This document shows positions 16,535 to 25,532 of a DNA stretch of 64,000 nucleotides, in pieces (position 1 is the first letter of the stretch; the number at the start of each line of letters is the position of its first letter). Position numbers and translations under genes: made by a program. The notes below the pieces were generated by a model. It did not search any database, was not told the origin of the DNA, and saw nothing but the letters and a program-made list of their open reading frames with translations. The stretch is from Petrimonas sulfuriphila (GTDB taxonomy: Bacteria > Bacteroidota > Bacteroidia > Bacteroidales > Dysgonomonadaceae), in contig CP073276.1 in assembly GCA_038561985.1 (NCBI GenBank), forward strand, positions 310,001 to 374,000. Reading direction: 5' to 3'.

Positions 16535-17872
16535 ATGAAAGTAAATGACATAATGACACAACTTGAGGCTAAGCATCCCGGCGAGGCCGAATATCTTCAG
16601 GCAGTAAAAGAAGTTTTAACTTCTATAGAGGACGTTTACAATCAACATCCTGAATTTGAGAAGGCAGGAATTGTAGAAAGAATTGTGGAGCCTGACCGGA
16701 TTTTCACTTTCAGAGTGCCTTGGGTGGACGACAACGGAAAAGTTCATGTAAACATTGGTTATCGCGTTCAGTTTAACGGAGCCATAGGCCCTTATAAAGG
16801 AGGTATTCGCTTCCATCCTTCCGTCACGTTATCTACACTGAAATTCTTAGGATTCGAACAAACATTTAAAAACGCACTAACTACATTACCTATGGGTGGT
16901 GGAAAAGGCGGATCGGACTTTTCTCCTAAAGGGCGTTCTGAAGCGGAGATCATGCGTTTCTGTCAGGCTTTTGTAACCGAACTCTGGCGCGATTTAGGCC
17001 CCGACACCGACGTTCCTGCCGGCGATATTGGAGTTGGTGGACGCGAAGTGGGATACATGTACGGAATGTACAAAAAATTAGCCCGGGAACATACGGGAAC
17101 ATTCACTGGAAAAGGGCGTTCGTTTGGTGGATCGCGTCTTCGTCCCGAAGCTACCGGGTTTGGGGCCTTGTATTTCGTGAATCAGATGTGTGAGACCCAC
17201 AAAATCGATTTGAAGGGCAAAACGGTTGCTGTTTCAGGTTTTGGCAACGTTGCCTGGGGAGCTACGATGAAGGCCACCGAACTAGGTGCCAAGGTGGTTG
17301 CCATCTCAGGCCCCGACGGCTATATCTACGATGAAGACGGTATCAACACACCCGAAAAATTCAATTATATGCTGGAACTTCGCAATTCGGGAAACGATGT
17401 GGTGGCACCTTATGCCGAAGAGTACCCAAATGCCAGGTTCTTCCCGGGCAAGAAACCTTGGGAATGCAAAGTGGATATAGCATTGCCTTGTGCCATTCAG
17501 AACGAACTGAACCTGGAAGATGCAAAAAGACTAAAACAAAATGGTGTTACACTCGTTGCTGAAGTTTCCAACATGGGCTGTACGGCCGAAGCGGTTGACT
17601 TCTTTATCGAAAACAAAATTTTGTTCGGCCCCGGAAAAGCAGTAAACGCAGGAGGAGTAGCCTGTTCCGGATTGGAAATGACGCAGAACGCCATGCACAT
17701 CTCCTGGACAAACGAAGAAGTGGACAAGTGGCTGCATCAGATCATGAGCGAGATCCATGATCAGTGTGTTGCACACGGAAAAGAGGATAATTACATCAAT
17801 TACGTAAAAGGTGCAAACATTGCCGGCTTTATGAAGGTAGCCGATGCCATGATGGCTCAGGGCGTATTATAA
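16535..17872 (+). CDS. gdhA: NADP-type glutamate dehydrogenase
   Basis: The 445 residues are full length for the hexameric family I enzyme. GPYKGGIRFHPSV (about 88-100), LPMGGGKGGSDF with the substrate-binding Lys near 125, PAGDIGVGGREVG near 165 and the NAD(P)-binding AVSGFGNVAWG near 235 are all intact. It assimilates ammonium into glutamate from 2-oxoglutarate. A Rho-independent terminator follows at 17909, so it is monocistronic. Confidence 0.96.
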   Translation: MKVNDIMTQLEAKHPGEAEYLQAVKEVLTSIEDVYNQHPEFEKAGIVERIVEPDRIFTFRVPWVDDNGKVHVNIGYRVQFNGAIGPYKGGIRFHPSVTLSTLKFLGFEQTFKNALTTLPMGGGKGGSDFSPKGRSEAEIMRFCQAFVTELWRDLGPDTDVPAGDIGVGGREVGYMYGMYKKLAREHTGTFTGKGRSFGGSRLRPEATGFGALYFVNQMCETHKIDLKGKTVAVSGFGNVAWGATMKATELGAKVVAISGPDGYIYDEDGINTPEKFNYMLELRNSGNDVVAPYAEEYPNARFFPGKKPWECKVDIALPCAIQNELNLEDAKRLKQNGVTLVAEVSNMGCTAEAVDFFIENKILFGPGKAVNAGGVACSGLEMTQNAMHISWTNEEVDKWLHQIMSEIHDQCVAHGKEDNYINYVKGANIAGFMKVADAMMAQGVL

Positions 17873-17908
17873 AGATACATCATTAATACTATTTGAAAAC
17901 CGCAGAAG

Positions 17909-17940
17909 AGCCGTAAGGATTTAGCCTTGCGGCTTTTTTG
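17909..17940 (+). terminator. Rho-independent terminator of gdhA
   Basis: AGCCGTAAGG and CCTTGCGGCT form a 10 bp stem (one G-T pair) with a 6 nt loop, followed by TTTTTT. It lies 37 bp after the gdhA stop. Confidence 0.9.
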
Positions 17941-17972
17941 CGTAAACCGGCTAACCTTTTTCTATTATTTCT

Positions 17973-17980
17973 TATCTTTG
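17973..17980 (+). promoter_or_regulatory. Candidate -7 box for the OFA transporter gene
   Basis: TATCTTTG fits TAnnTTTG, 26 bp before the ATG at 18007 and directly after the gdhA terminator. The -33 element is not clear. Confidence 0.4.
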
Positions 17981-18006
17981 TCTTTTATCAGTGAACGGAC
18001 ATTATC

Positions 18007-19254
18007 ATGAGCAAAAAATGGCTGATTGCAGTCACCGGAACTTTCACGCACTTGTTGTTGGGAACTGTTTATGCCTGGAGTTATTTTCAAAATCCCATAA
18101 GTGAATCTGCAGGCTGGAACAACGCTCAGACTGCCTGGGCATTTAGTTTATCCATTTTTATGCTGGGAGTTACCTCCGCCTGGGCTGGAAACAAAATGTC
18201 GGTCTATGGTCCACGCAGATTGTCAATGATCGGCGGAGCGCTTTACGCCTTTGGATACCTTGTTTCGGGTTTCGCACTTGCCCACCGGTACCTGTTTTTA
18301 CTCTATTTCGGGTTTGGAATCATGGGAGGAATAGGATTGGGATTAGCTTATGTTGCCCCTGTGGCAACTGTCTCTGCGTGGTTTACTCACAAACAGGGGT
18401 TGGCAACCGGGATGGTAGTAATGGGGTTTGGCTTCGGAGCATTGGTAATGTCCAAGTTTTTAGCCCCCCTTTTACTTCGACTATCGGATGGGAATTTGAG
18501 TACTACATTTTATTATGTTGGAGCGGTAATGATCGTGTTGATTCCTGTTCTGGCATCGTTTCTGCAACTACCCAAACCGGATAAAACCCATGAAAAGAAG
18601 CTGGAGAGAATCTCTATTGCCCGGCATATCCAAAGCAAACCGTTTATCGTTGTCTGGTTAATTTTTACGATAAATATTGTAGCGGGAATGATTTTTATAT
18701 CTTTTCAATCACCTCTGTTACAAGATATACTAAAAATGCGGATGTCCGACGGTACAAACTTTTCTGACGGTGAAACGATGGCTTCTCTGGCCGCTGCGGG
18801 CGCTACGCTTATTGCTGTCAGTTCTGTTTTCAACGGCATGGGCCGATTTGCCTGGGGCAGTATCTCCGACAAAATAGGCAGGATGTATACTTTCCGGATT
18901 CTACTGGCATTACAGGCGGTGATTTTCGGATTGCTTATTCTCGTTCATCATCCGGTTGTTTTCTCTGTTCTGGTTTGCATTGTGTTGTTATGTTACGGTG
19001 GCGGGTTTGGCGTCTTGCCATCGTTGACAAAAGATATGTACGGAAGTAAATTGATGCCTTCGCTGTATGGCGCATTCCTTACCGCGTGGAGTATGGGCGG
19101 AATTATTGGCCCGCAAATCGTGGCTTTCATGAAAGACAACTATGCAGAGAAGGCCGGCTTGTTTGCCTTTGTTGTGGGCGGAGGGCTGTTGATTGTCGGT
19201 TTTTTCACCAGTTTTTTGTATCGAAGAAAAGACGTCATAAATCTTGAAAATTAA
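18007..19254 (+). CDS. MFS transporter, oxalate/formate antiporter (OFA) family
   Basis: The 415 residues have about 12 hydrophobic segments. The start KKWLIAVTGTFTHLLLGTVYAWSYF, the GIMGGIGLGLAYVAPVA segment near 110, and the second-half GMGRFAWGSISDKIGR loop (about 276-291, MFS motif A-like) are characteristic of the OFA family, which exchanges carboxylates such as oxalate/formate or takes up monocarboxylates. The substrate cannot be deduced. Inner membrane. The next gene starts 5 bp after its stop. Confidence 0.88.
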   Translation: MSKKWLIAVTGTFTHLLLGTVYAWSYFQNPISESAGWNNAQTAWAFSLSIFMLGVTSAWAGNKMSVYGPRRLSMIGGALYAFGYLVSGFALAHRYLFLLYFGFGIMGGIGLGLAYVAPVATVSAWFTHKQGLATGMVVMGFGFGALVMSKFLAPLLLRLSDGNLSTTFYYVGAVMIVLIPVLASFLQLPKPDKTHEKKLERISIARHIQSKPFIVVWLIFTINIVAGMIFISFQSPLLQDILKMRMSDGTNFSDGETMASLAAAGATLIAVSSVFNGMGRFAWGSISDKIGRMYTFRILLALQAVIFGLLILVHHPVVFSVLVCIVLLCYGGGFGVLPSLTKDMYGSKLMPSLYGAFLTAWSMGGIIGPQIVAFMKDNYAEKAGLFAFVVGGGLLIVGFFTSFLYRRKDVINLEN

Positions 19255-19259
19255 AAAAC

Positions 19260-22127
19260 ATGACCCCCTTCCTCCTCCGCATAGCACAAGCATTCTATTC
19301 CAAATACGAAAATGAGATATATAAACTGTCGTTCGTTTTCCCGAACAAACGTGCGGGGGTTTTCTTTCAGAAATACCTGGCTGAAATTGCAGGGAAACCG
19401 GTTTTTTCTCCCCGGATAATTACCATCCAGGAACTGTTTGAATCGCTTTCCGCCTACCGGACCGCCGACAAGACAGAAATGCTGGTAATGCTTTATGAAC
19501 AATACATTCGTATCGGAAGGTCTGAAGAGCTTTTTGATGATTTCCTCTATTGGGGAGAGATATTGCTTAACGATTTCAACGATGTGGACAAACACCTGGC
19601 AGATGCCCGGCAATTGTTCAGAAACATCCACAACCTGAAATCGATGGATGACGACCTGTCCTACCTTACCCCTGAACAGATTAACGCTATACGCCGGTTT
19701 TGGACTGCTTTTATGCCCTACGAAGGCAATGAGACCAAGCAGGAATTTATGGAGACTTGGCAGATTCTGTTTGAGTTGTACACGGCCTTTCGCGAAACCC
19801 TACACAAGAAAGGATACGCTTACGAGGGAATGTTGTTCAGAGAGGTGGCAGAAAGGGCAAAAGAAAAAGAAGACATTGAACTGCCTTTTTCTGAACTGGT
19901 TTTTGTCGGATTGAACGCACTCACACCTACCGAAGTAGAATTGATGAAGTACCTAAGGAACAGGGGTGTTGCCGATTTTTACTGGGATTACGAATCTCCG
20001 TTGGTTCGCGATAAAAAAAACCGTTCATCGCGGTGGATTCAGGAAAACCTGTCGCGCTTCCCTTCAAAACTGGAATTCGGCTCAGGCATTCCGAATGCGG
20101 AAAAGCCCGACATAAACCTTATCGGCATTCCTTCCGGCGTGGGGCAGGCAAAAACTGTGAACCGTCTGCTTTCACAACTGCTCAATAACAAGAGCATTAC
20201 CGGGTCCAATGCCGGATTAAACACGGCGATAGTCCTTCCCGACGAAAACCTGTTACTGCCCGTCCTCTATTCCATCCCTCAGGAAATCGAAAAGATAAAT
20301 GTCACGATGGGGTATTCGTTGCAACATTCATCCGTAGCAAGCCTGACGGAAAGCATTGCCCGGCTGCACCACAACACAAGGACAATGGATGGCGAAACGG
20401 CGTTTTATTTCCGGTTCGTACTGTCGGTGCTCAATCATCCCCTGGTGACCCGGATAGCACCATCCGAAACCGAGGAGTTGAAAGCCTATATCCAACAACA
20501 CAACCGTGTTATCCTTACGGTTTCCGAGCTTGGCACGCATCCCTTCCTGAAGCTTATCTTCTCACCCATAATGGATTGGACAAAAATCGGAGAATACCTG
20601 AAATCGATATTATCGGAAATTTACCGACACCTGACTTCCGAGAAGCACCCGGATGAAGGGGGATTTACGGGCGACACACGTTCCATTGACCTTGAACGGG
20701 AATTTATTGTCCAGTATTACAAATCGATAACCCGCCTGCAGGATACGTTATCATCTGTGCAAAACATGTCGATTGACACCTATTTCCGTTTATTTAAGCG
20801 ATTAACTGAAAACCTCAGCGTATCATTTTCCGGCGAGCCGTTATCGGGTTTGCAAGTGATGGGAGTACTGGAAACGCGCGTGATAGATTTCGAAAACCTG
20901 ATCATTCTATCCATGAACGAAGGTGTTTTTCCACTTAAAAACGCCACCAACTCTTTTGTTCCTTACACCCTCCGTAAAGCTTTTGACTTACCAACTTACG
21001 AGCACCAGGACAGCACATATGCTTACCATTTCTACCGGATGATAAGCCGCGCTAAACGCATTTTCCTCCTCTACGACACACGCACAGAAGAGATGCAGAC
21101 GGGTGAGGTTAGCCGCTATTTTTATCAGTTGAAATACTTATACAGCCAGCACTTTCATCTGAAAGAAAGCGTAGTTTCCTACAACGTTTCGGCCCCTCAT
21201 GTTTCTCCGGTCTCGGTTGAGAAAACACCCGAAGTGATGCGTAAGCTACAGAAATTTCGTGCCGGCGGCGACGCCAGCTTATCTGCTTCACTCATCAACA
21301 ATTATATCAATTGCCCCTTGCAATTTTATTTTTCTGCCGTTGAAAGACTATCCGAAGAAAAGGAAGTGCAGGAGTCGGTAGAGTCCGATGTATTCGGCAC
21401 CATGTATCATGCCATTATGCAGCACCTTTACAACCGTTACAGGGGCAAGTCGGTCCTGCCGGATACATTGAACGCCATAATCCAAAACGATGATTACCTG
21501 ACCGACCTGATTGAGCGATCTTTTGCCGAACATTATTTCAAGCAAAAAGATAAACCACGCGCACTCACGGGGCATCATTTCCTGATCGGAGAAATTCTGC
21601 GCGATTATGTAAAGCAGACTCTTCGGTTCGACACATCGTTCACACCGTTTGAGTATGTGGATTCGGAATTCGTTTTCAGGTCAATCCACCAGGTTTCAGG
21701 TGATTTATCGGTAAATATAAAAGGAAGTATCGACCGGATAGATAAGGTAGCCGGGAGATTACGCATTATTGATTATAAATCGGGGAAAGGCGAATTAAAT
21801 TTCAGGAATATTGAACAGCTTTTCGACAACACCAAAGTTAATCGCCCCTACCAGATATTGCAGGTTTTTATTTATGCACTTTTTTATAACAGTCCATTAC
21901 CGGTTTCTCCTGCCGTTTATTACCTGAGGAATATTTTCAGGGAACACAACCCGGCCATTACCTTTGCAGGGGAGCCCATCACCGATATTTCGGTTTATTT
22001 ATCCGCGTTTACTGAAAAATTAAATGTTTTTCTAGAAGAAATCTTCGATAAAGACATTCCTTTCGTCCAAACACAAAACGAAAAAAACTGCGAATGGTGC
22101 GCATTTAAGGATATTTGCAGAAGATAA
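19260..22127 (+). CDS. AddB-like PD-(D/E)XK exonuclease / inactivated helicase
   Basis: This 955-residue protein has a helicase-like N-terminal half (FPNKRAGVFF near 25 resembles a degenerate Walker A region) and a C-terminal RecB-type nuclease domain: NCPLQFYF near 685, GTMYHAIMQH, then the IIDYKSGKG motif near 840. CEWCAFKDIC at the very end, with the Cys near 686, supplies the four cysteines of the Fe-S cluster of AddB nucleases. It would process double-strand breaks with AddA. Unusually, no AddA (UvrD-type helicase-nuclease) gene is adjacent: it sits between a transporter and a lipoprotein. Confidence 0.85.
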   Translation: MTPFLLRIAQAFYSKYENEIYKLSFVFPNKRAGVFFQKYLAEIAGKPVFSPRIITIQELFESLSAYRTADKTEMLVMLYEQYIRIGRSEELFDDFLYWGEILLNDFNDVDKHLADARQLFRNIHNLKSMDDDLSYLTPEQINAIRRFWTAFMPYEGNETKQEFMETWQILFELYTAFRETLHKKGYAYEGMLFREVAERAKEKEDIELPFSELVFVGLNALTPTEVELMKYLRNRGVADFYWDYESPLVRDKKNRSSRWIQENLSRFPSKLEFGSGIPNAEKPDINLIGIPSGVGQAKTVNRLLSQLLNNKSITGSNAGLNTAIVLPDENLLLPVLYSIPQEIEKINVTMGYSLQHSSVASLTESIARLHHNTRTMDGETAFYFRFVLSVLNHPLVTRIAPSETEELKAYIQQHNRVILTVSELGTHPFLKLIFSPIMDWTKIGEYLKSILSEIYRHLTSEKHPDEGGFTGDTRSIDLEREFIVQYYKSITRLQDTLSSVQNMSIDTYFRLFKRLTENLSVSFSGEPLSGLQVMGVLETRVIDFENLIILSMNEGVFPLKNATNSFVPYTLRKAFDLPTYEHQDSTYAYHFYRMISRAKRIFLLYDTRTEEMQTGEVSRYFYQLKYLYSQHFHLKESVVSYNVSAPHVSPVSVEKTPEVMRKLQKFRAGGDASLSASLINNYINCPLQFYFSAVERLSEEKEVQESVESDVFGTMYHAIMQHLYNRYRGKSVLPDTLNAIIQNDDYLTDLIERSFAEHYFKQKDKPRALTGHHFLIGEILRDYVKQTLRFDTSFTPFEYVDSEFVFRSIHQVSGDLSVNIKGSIDRIDKVAGRLRIIDYKSGKGELNFRNIEQLFDNTKVNRPYQILQVFIYALFYNSPLPVSPAVYYLRNIFREHNPAITFAGEPITDISVYLSAFTEKLNVFLEEIFDKDIPFVQTQNEKNCEWCAFKDICRR

Positions 22128-22175
22128 CGGAAATTATTCTGTTTTCCTTCCTGTCCTTTTTTGGATTAAAATAAC

Positions 22176-22183
22176 TACTTTTG
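22176..22183 (+). promoter_or_regulatory. Candidate -7 box for the PEGA lipoprotein gene
   Basis: TACTTTTG fits TAnnTTTG, 43 bp before the ATG at 22227. A TTTG lies only 12 bp upstream, too near for a standard -33, so this is weak. Confidence 0.3.
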
Positions 22184-22226
22184 CCCTATAACACTTTCTG
22201 GTTTTAAATTTTAAATTTTAACAAAA

Positions 22227-22682
22227 ATGAAAAAAACGAAACTATTATCGAAAGCTATTTCGTTGATGTTGGCTGGAGCCATTTTATTTGCAAGTTGTAG
22301 CAGCAGCACCCTTATTCAATCCAGTCCAAGCGGTGCAAAGGTGTACCTCAACGGCGAGTATGCCGGGGTTACCCCATACACACATACCGACACCAAGATT
22401 GTTGGAAGTAGCACGCAGGTGAGATTAGAAAAAGAAGGTTATGAAACACTGAATACCGCTTTTTCCAGAAATGAAGATGCCGATGTGGGAGCTATCATTG
22501 GTGGGATTTTCTTCCTGTTCCCGTTTTTGTGGACCATGAAGTATAAACCTGTACGCACTTACGAGTTGGTTCCGTCAGGAAATGCTTCACTAACAGGAAG
22601 CGACAATATTACAACTGCACAAAAGGGATTGGTAAAAGATGCAAATGGAAATGAATACATTTCCGGTGTGCTGAAAGATTAA
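22227..22682 (+). CDS. PEGA-domain lipoprotein
   Basis: This 151-residue protein has a leader ending AGAILFASC, with lipidation Cys24. A PEGA domain (about 30-75) follows, with IQSSPSGAKVYLNGEYAGVTPY as its canonical first strand pair and RLEKEGYETL as the second. A hydrophobic segment GAIIGGIFFLFPFLW lies near 90-105. PEGA modules are small extracellular beta domains of unknown ligand. It ends at a strong terminator. Confidence 0.85.
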   Translation: MKKTKLLSKAISLMLAGAILFASCSSSTLIQSSPSGAKVYLNGEYAGVTPYTHTDTKIVGSSTQVRLEKEGYETLNTAFSRNEDADVGAIIGGIFFLFPFLWTMKYKPVRTYELVPSGNASLTGSDNITTAQKGLVKDANGNEYISGVLKD

Positions 22683-22700
22683 TCCTCAGTATATACTTAC

Positions 22701-22737
22701 AAAAGAAAAGACAATCTCACCGATTGTCTTTTCTTTT
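22701..22737. terminator. Bidirectional terminator between the PEGA gene and ovoA
   Basis: A perfect 16 bp stem (AAAAGAAAAGACAATC with its complement) and a 5 nt loop, giving A/T tails on both strands. It serves the convergent PEGA gene (+) and ovoA (-). The last seven codons of ovoA lie inside one arm. Confidence 0.85.
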
Positions 22738-24840
22738 TCTCCTCTTCCACACCGTTGTTTCCAATACCCTGTTTTCGGTAATGCGGGAAGTTTTTCTCAC
22801 GGTGAGTTCCATGTCAAACGGCTCACGTTCCATCCCAAAATGATTTCCGAGTATCGCTTTCAATCCATCCAGTGTAGTTACAGGTTCTCCGTCCTTCTTA
22901 AATCCACCCAGCCACTTTTCGCGCTGCGTCCTCAACAGATCCCAGTTATAAGAAGATACAATAACGAGATAACCTCCATCGTTCACCCGTTCGTGAATGT
23001 GCGACAAAAACAAGCCCGGATCACTCAGTTCCTCCAACAGGTTGGGCATAACGATAATGTCGTATCCCGTATAATTGGGTTTCAGATTCATGGCATCGGC
23101 CTGCATAAAAAGAAGGCTCCCTTTTCCTTTTTCGAGTCCGAAATCCGATAAGACCACATCGCGAAAATGGACCAGTTCCCCTTCGTCTTTCATCGTATAA
23201 CGCATGTATCCCTGTTCCTGCAACTGAATGGGAATACGAATCATGCGGGCAGTGAAATCCAGCGCGGTAACATCATTGAAATACTGTGCCAGTTCAAAAG
23301 CCAATCGTCCGGTATCAGCGTTCAAGTCGAGAACCCGGCTTTCGGTTTTTCCTTTCGCCACATCCACAACTATTTCTGCAAGACGTTTCGAGAAATTCGT
23401 TTCCTGTGAATACGCATCACCCCAATTGTTCTCGCACGATAACGTAACTTCTTCGTCGGTCTCGTAATCAGCGCTTTGAATATTCAGCGGAGCATCCGAT
23501 TGCACGTAACGGAATCCGGCATGCTGATAAAAATGACGGCGAAAAGCATAACGTGAATGCAACGTAGCTTCATTCCCGGTAGAAATCCATGATCCCCCTT
23601 TTATCAGGTTGTGTTTACCATCGAACGTGGGGGTGGAAAAATCATCGTACAAGGGATGTACCTTGAAACCGGGGAAACCGGTGATTGGTGTTTCCGTCCA
23701 TTGCCACACATTTCCCAGCACGTCATAAAAATCGCCCTGTTGGAATTTATCCACCGGGCAGGGCGACGTGCCATATTCAAGATTAATGTTTCCCGGCGTA
23801 GTCTCCCACCCCATTACGTCTTTTAATCCCGATACCTGATGCAACCTGTACCATTCAGCTTCCGTTGGCAACCGGTAGGCCTGTCCGGTTTTTTCACTTT
23901 TCCAGTTACAGAAAGCTTTTGCTTCCAGGTAGTTTACTTCAACGGGCCAGTTCCACGGCATCAGCACCTCTTCGGCAACCAACCGTAACCGGTATCCGTT
24001 CTCGTCTTTTCGCCAGAAAAGCGGCATCTCTGCTTGTTTAAAGTTTCGCCAGCTCCATCCTTCTTCCGTCCAGTATTTTTCAGCTTCATACCCTCCGTCT
24101 TCCATGAATTCCAAAAACTCCCGGTTCGAAGTCAGGTATCTGGCCGCTTTAAAACCGGCAACCTCTTCGGTATAATCTCCGTACTCGTTGTCCCACCCGT
24201 AAAAAGGATGATCCTTCGGTTTCCCCAGTTTCATCGTCGCCCCTTCCACATCGACAAGTTCATTTTGCGGAGCGCTTCCCGTCTCCGGGCAACGTTTGCC
24301 AAACAAATCCGACACCACCTTATCCAACGGCAATTGCCGGATGAGTACCGACGATGTTTCCAGGTGAATCCTTTCGTGTTCAATTCCCATCATAATTATC
24401 CAGAAAGGACTCTCCCAATCAATAGGGAGCAACAAGGGAGCCGTATCGATAATACGAAGTATGGCTTCTTTGGCTTTGTCGCGGTAATGACGTACTTCGG
24501 AAACAGGCGGCCAATCGTAATGGTTGTTGTCGAGGTCGTCCCAACTCATCTCATCCACGCCAATGGCAAAAATGGACTCAAATTTCGGGTTAATGCGTCT
24601 ATCGATAATCTTCCCCAAAAAAAGTTTATTAATAAAGAACACAGCCGTGTGCCCCAGATAAAACAGAATAATGTGGCGTAAGGGATCGCCCCGGTGATAA
24701 AATACTTCATCCGACTTTAATTGCGTATAAAGCAGTTCGTCCACAGCCCACGTTTTCAGGAAATATTCCCGAATCTCCCTTCTCTTTTCTTCCGGCATAC
24801 CGGAACGCAGGTCAATTGTTTTTGTAAGTAATTCTTTCAT
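22717..24840 (-). CDS. ovoA: 5-histidylcysteine sulfoxide synthase / mercaptohistidine methyltransferase
   Basis: This 707-residue enzyme makes ovothiol: an iron-dependent sulfoxide synthase joins cysteine to C5 of histidine, and a C-terminal SAM domain methylates the imidazole of the resulting thiol-histidine. The N-terminal DinB-like domain carries HERIHLE (His3-type iron site, about 154-160) and the family-typical VDEMSWDDL and SPFWIIMMGIEHE. An FGE-sulfatase-like domain (about 200-445; YRLPTEAEW, WQWTETP, GGSWISTGNEA) follows. The methyltransferase part (about 475-700) has VLDLNADTGRLAFELA. The ATG at 24840 matches the usual start; upstream in-frame codons to 24915 overlap a repetitive junction and are not expected. 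A full-length OvoA is uncommon in Bacteroidota. A partner OvoB lyase is not visible nearby. Confidence 0.92.
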   Translation of the reverse strand: MKELLTKTIDLRSGMPEEKRREIREYFLKTWAVDELLYTQLKSDEVFYHRGDPLRHIILFYLGHTAVFFINKLFLGKIIDRRINPKFESIFAIGVDEMSWDDLDNNHYDWPPVSEVRHYRDKAKEAILRIIDTAPLLLPIDWESPFWIIMMGIEHERIHLETSSVLIRQLPLDKVVSDLFGKRCPETGSAPQNELVDVEGATMKLGKPKDHPFYGWDNEYGDYTEEVAGFKAARYLTSNREFLEFMEDGGYEAEKYWTEEGWSWRNFKQAEMPLFWRKDENGYRLRLVAEEVLMPWNWPVEVNYLEAKAFCNWKSEKTGQAYRLPTEAEWYRLHQVSGLKDVMGWETTPGNINLEYGTSPCPVDKFQQGDFYDVLGNVWQWTETPITGFPGFKVHPLYDDFSTPTFDGKHNLIKGGSWISTGNEATLHSRYAFRRHFYQHAGFRYVQSDAPLNIQSADYETDEEVTLSCENNWGDAYSQETNFSKRLAEIVVDVAKGKTESRVLDLNADTGRLAFELAQYFNDVTALDFTARMIRIPIQLQEQGYMRYTMKDEGELVHFRDVVLSDFGLEKGKGSLLFMQADAMNLKPNYTGYDIIVMPNLLEELSDPGLFLSHIHERVNDGGYLVIVSSYNWDLLRTQREKWLGGFKKDGEPVTTLDGLKAILGNHFGMEREPFDMELTVRKTSRITENRVLETTVWKRRKRKDNR

Positions 24841-24889
24841 TTTTTTAAACAGATTAATAGAACCAGGAACCCAGACCGCTTCGCTTTTA

Positions 24890-24937
24890 GACTTCTTGAC
24901 TTCTCCTCTTCTCAACTTCTTAATTCCTGTCTTCTTA
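24890..24937. repeat. Degenerate octamer array between ovoA and the GNAT gene
   Basis: GACTTCTT, GACTTCTC, CTCTTCTC, AACTTCTT and two more diverged units (period 8) cover the GNAT stop codon. Same class of junction array as the heptamer arrays elsewhere in the window. Confidence 0.55.
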
Positions 24938-25481
24938 TTTCTTTCGTCATATAGATCTTTCTCATTTCAAATTTCTCATTTTGAGAACGATATTTCGTCT
25001 GTATTATGTCCACAACGGGCTGGAAACCCAACTTTTCGTACAACGACAAGGCAGGCTTATTTTCCTCCCAGACCCGTATTACCACATCCGAATAGTTATC
25101 TTTCACCCGCTGTAAAAAACTTTCAAACAGTTCAGAGGCAACTCCTTTTCCCCGAAAGTCGGAATGCGTCATTACCTCAGCAATATAAACGGAAGTTTCA
25201 ACGGGAACCTGCGGACATCTATCACGGGGAAATTCCCTGTCAAACGACAACGGAAACGCGATCAGCACACCTGCCAGTTTACCTTCCGCAAAAGCCATAT
25301 TCCCCCAACCGTTCCGGAGCATCTCATCCAGCGTGCTTTCGGCTGATTCATGCGGTATATACTGAGCATGTTCGCCTGTCGTAAAAGCGTTTACATACAA
25401 ACCAAGGATCTTTTCCCTGAACTTGGGATAATTGAACAAATCCAACCCAAAAACACGAATTTGCAAGGCTTCTTCTTTCAT
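24912..25481 (-). CDS. GNAT-family N-acetyltransferase
   Basis: This 189-residue protein contains the GNAT acetyl-CoA-binding motif A: IAEVMTHSDFRGKGVASEL (about 99-117, with R-G-K-G-V-A as the pyrophosphate loop), then VWEENKPALSLYEKLGFQPV as motif B. The acceptor is unknown. It lies 71 bp upstream of ovoA on the same strand and is likely co-transcribed, so a role linked to ovothiol or histidine/cysteine derivatives is conceivable but unproven. The last codons are built from the octamer array. Confidence 0.8.
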   Translation of the reverse strand: MKEEALQIRVFGLDLFNYPKFREKILGLYVNAFTTGEHAQYIPHESAESTLDEMLRNGWGNMAFAEGKLAGVLIAFPLSFDREFPRDRCPQVPVETSVYIAEVMTHSDFRGKGVASELFESFLQRVKDNYSDVVIRVWEENKPALSLYEKLGFQPVVDIIQTKYRSQNEKFEMRKIYMTKEIRRQELRS

Positions 25482-25532
25482 AAATCAACGATTGACTGTT
25501 GAACAAACAAACCAGCTACCTTGTTCGATGGA

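Noticed and set aside
24840-24915. ovoA start at 24915
   Set aside because: The 25 extra residues have no match to the OvoA N-terminus and overlap the GNAT gene's repetitive end.
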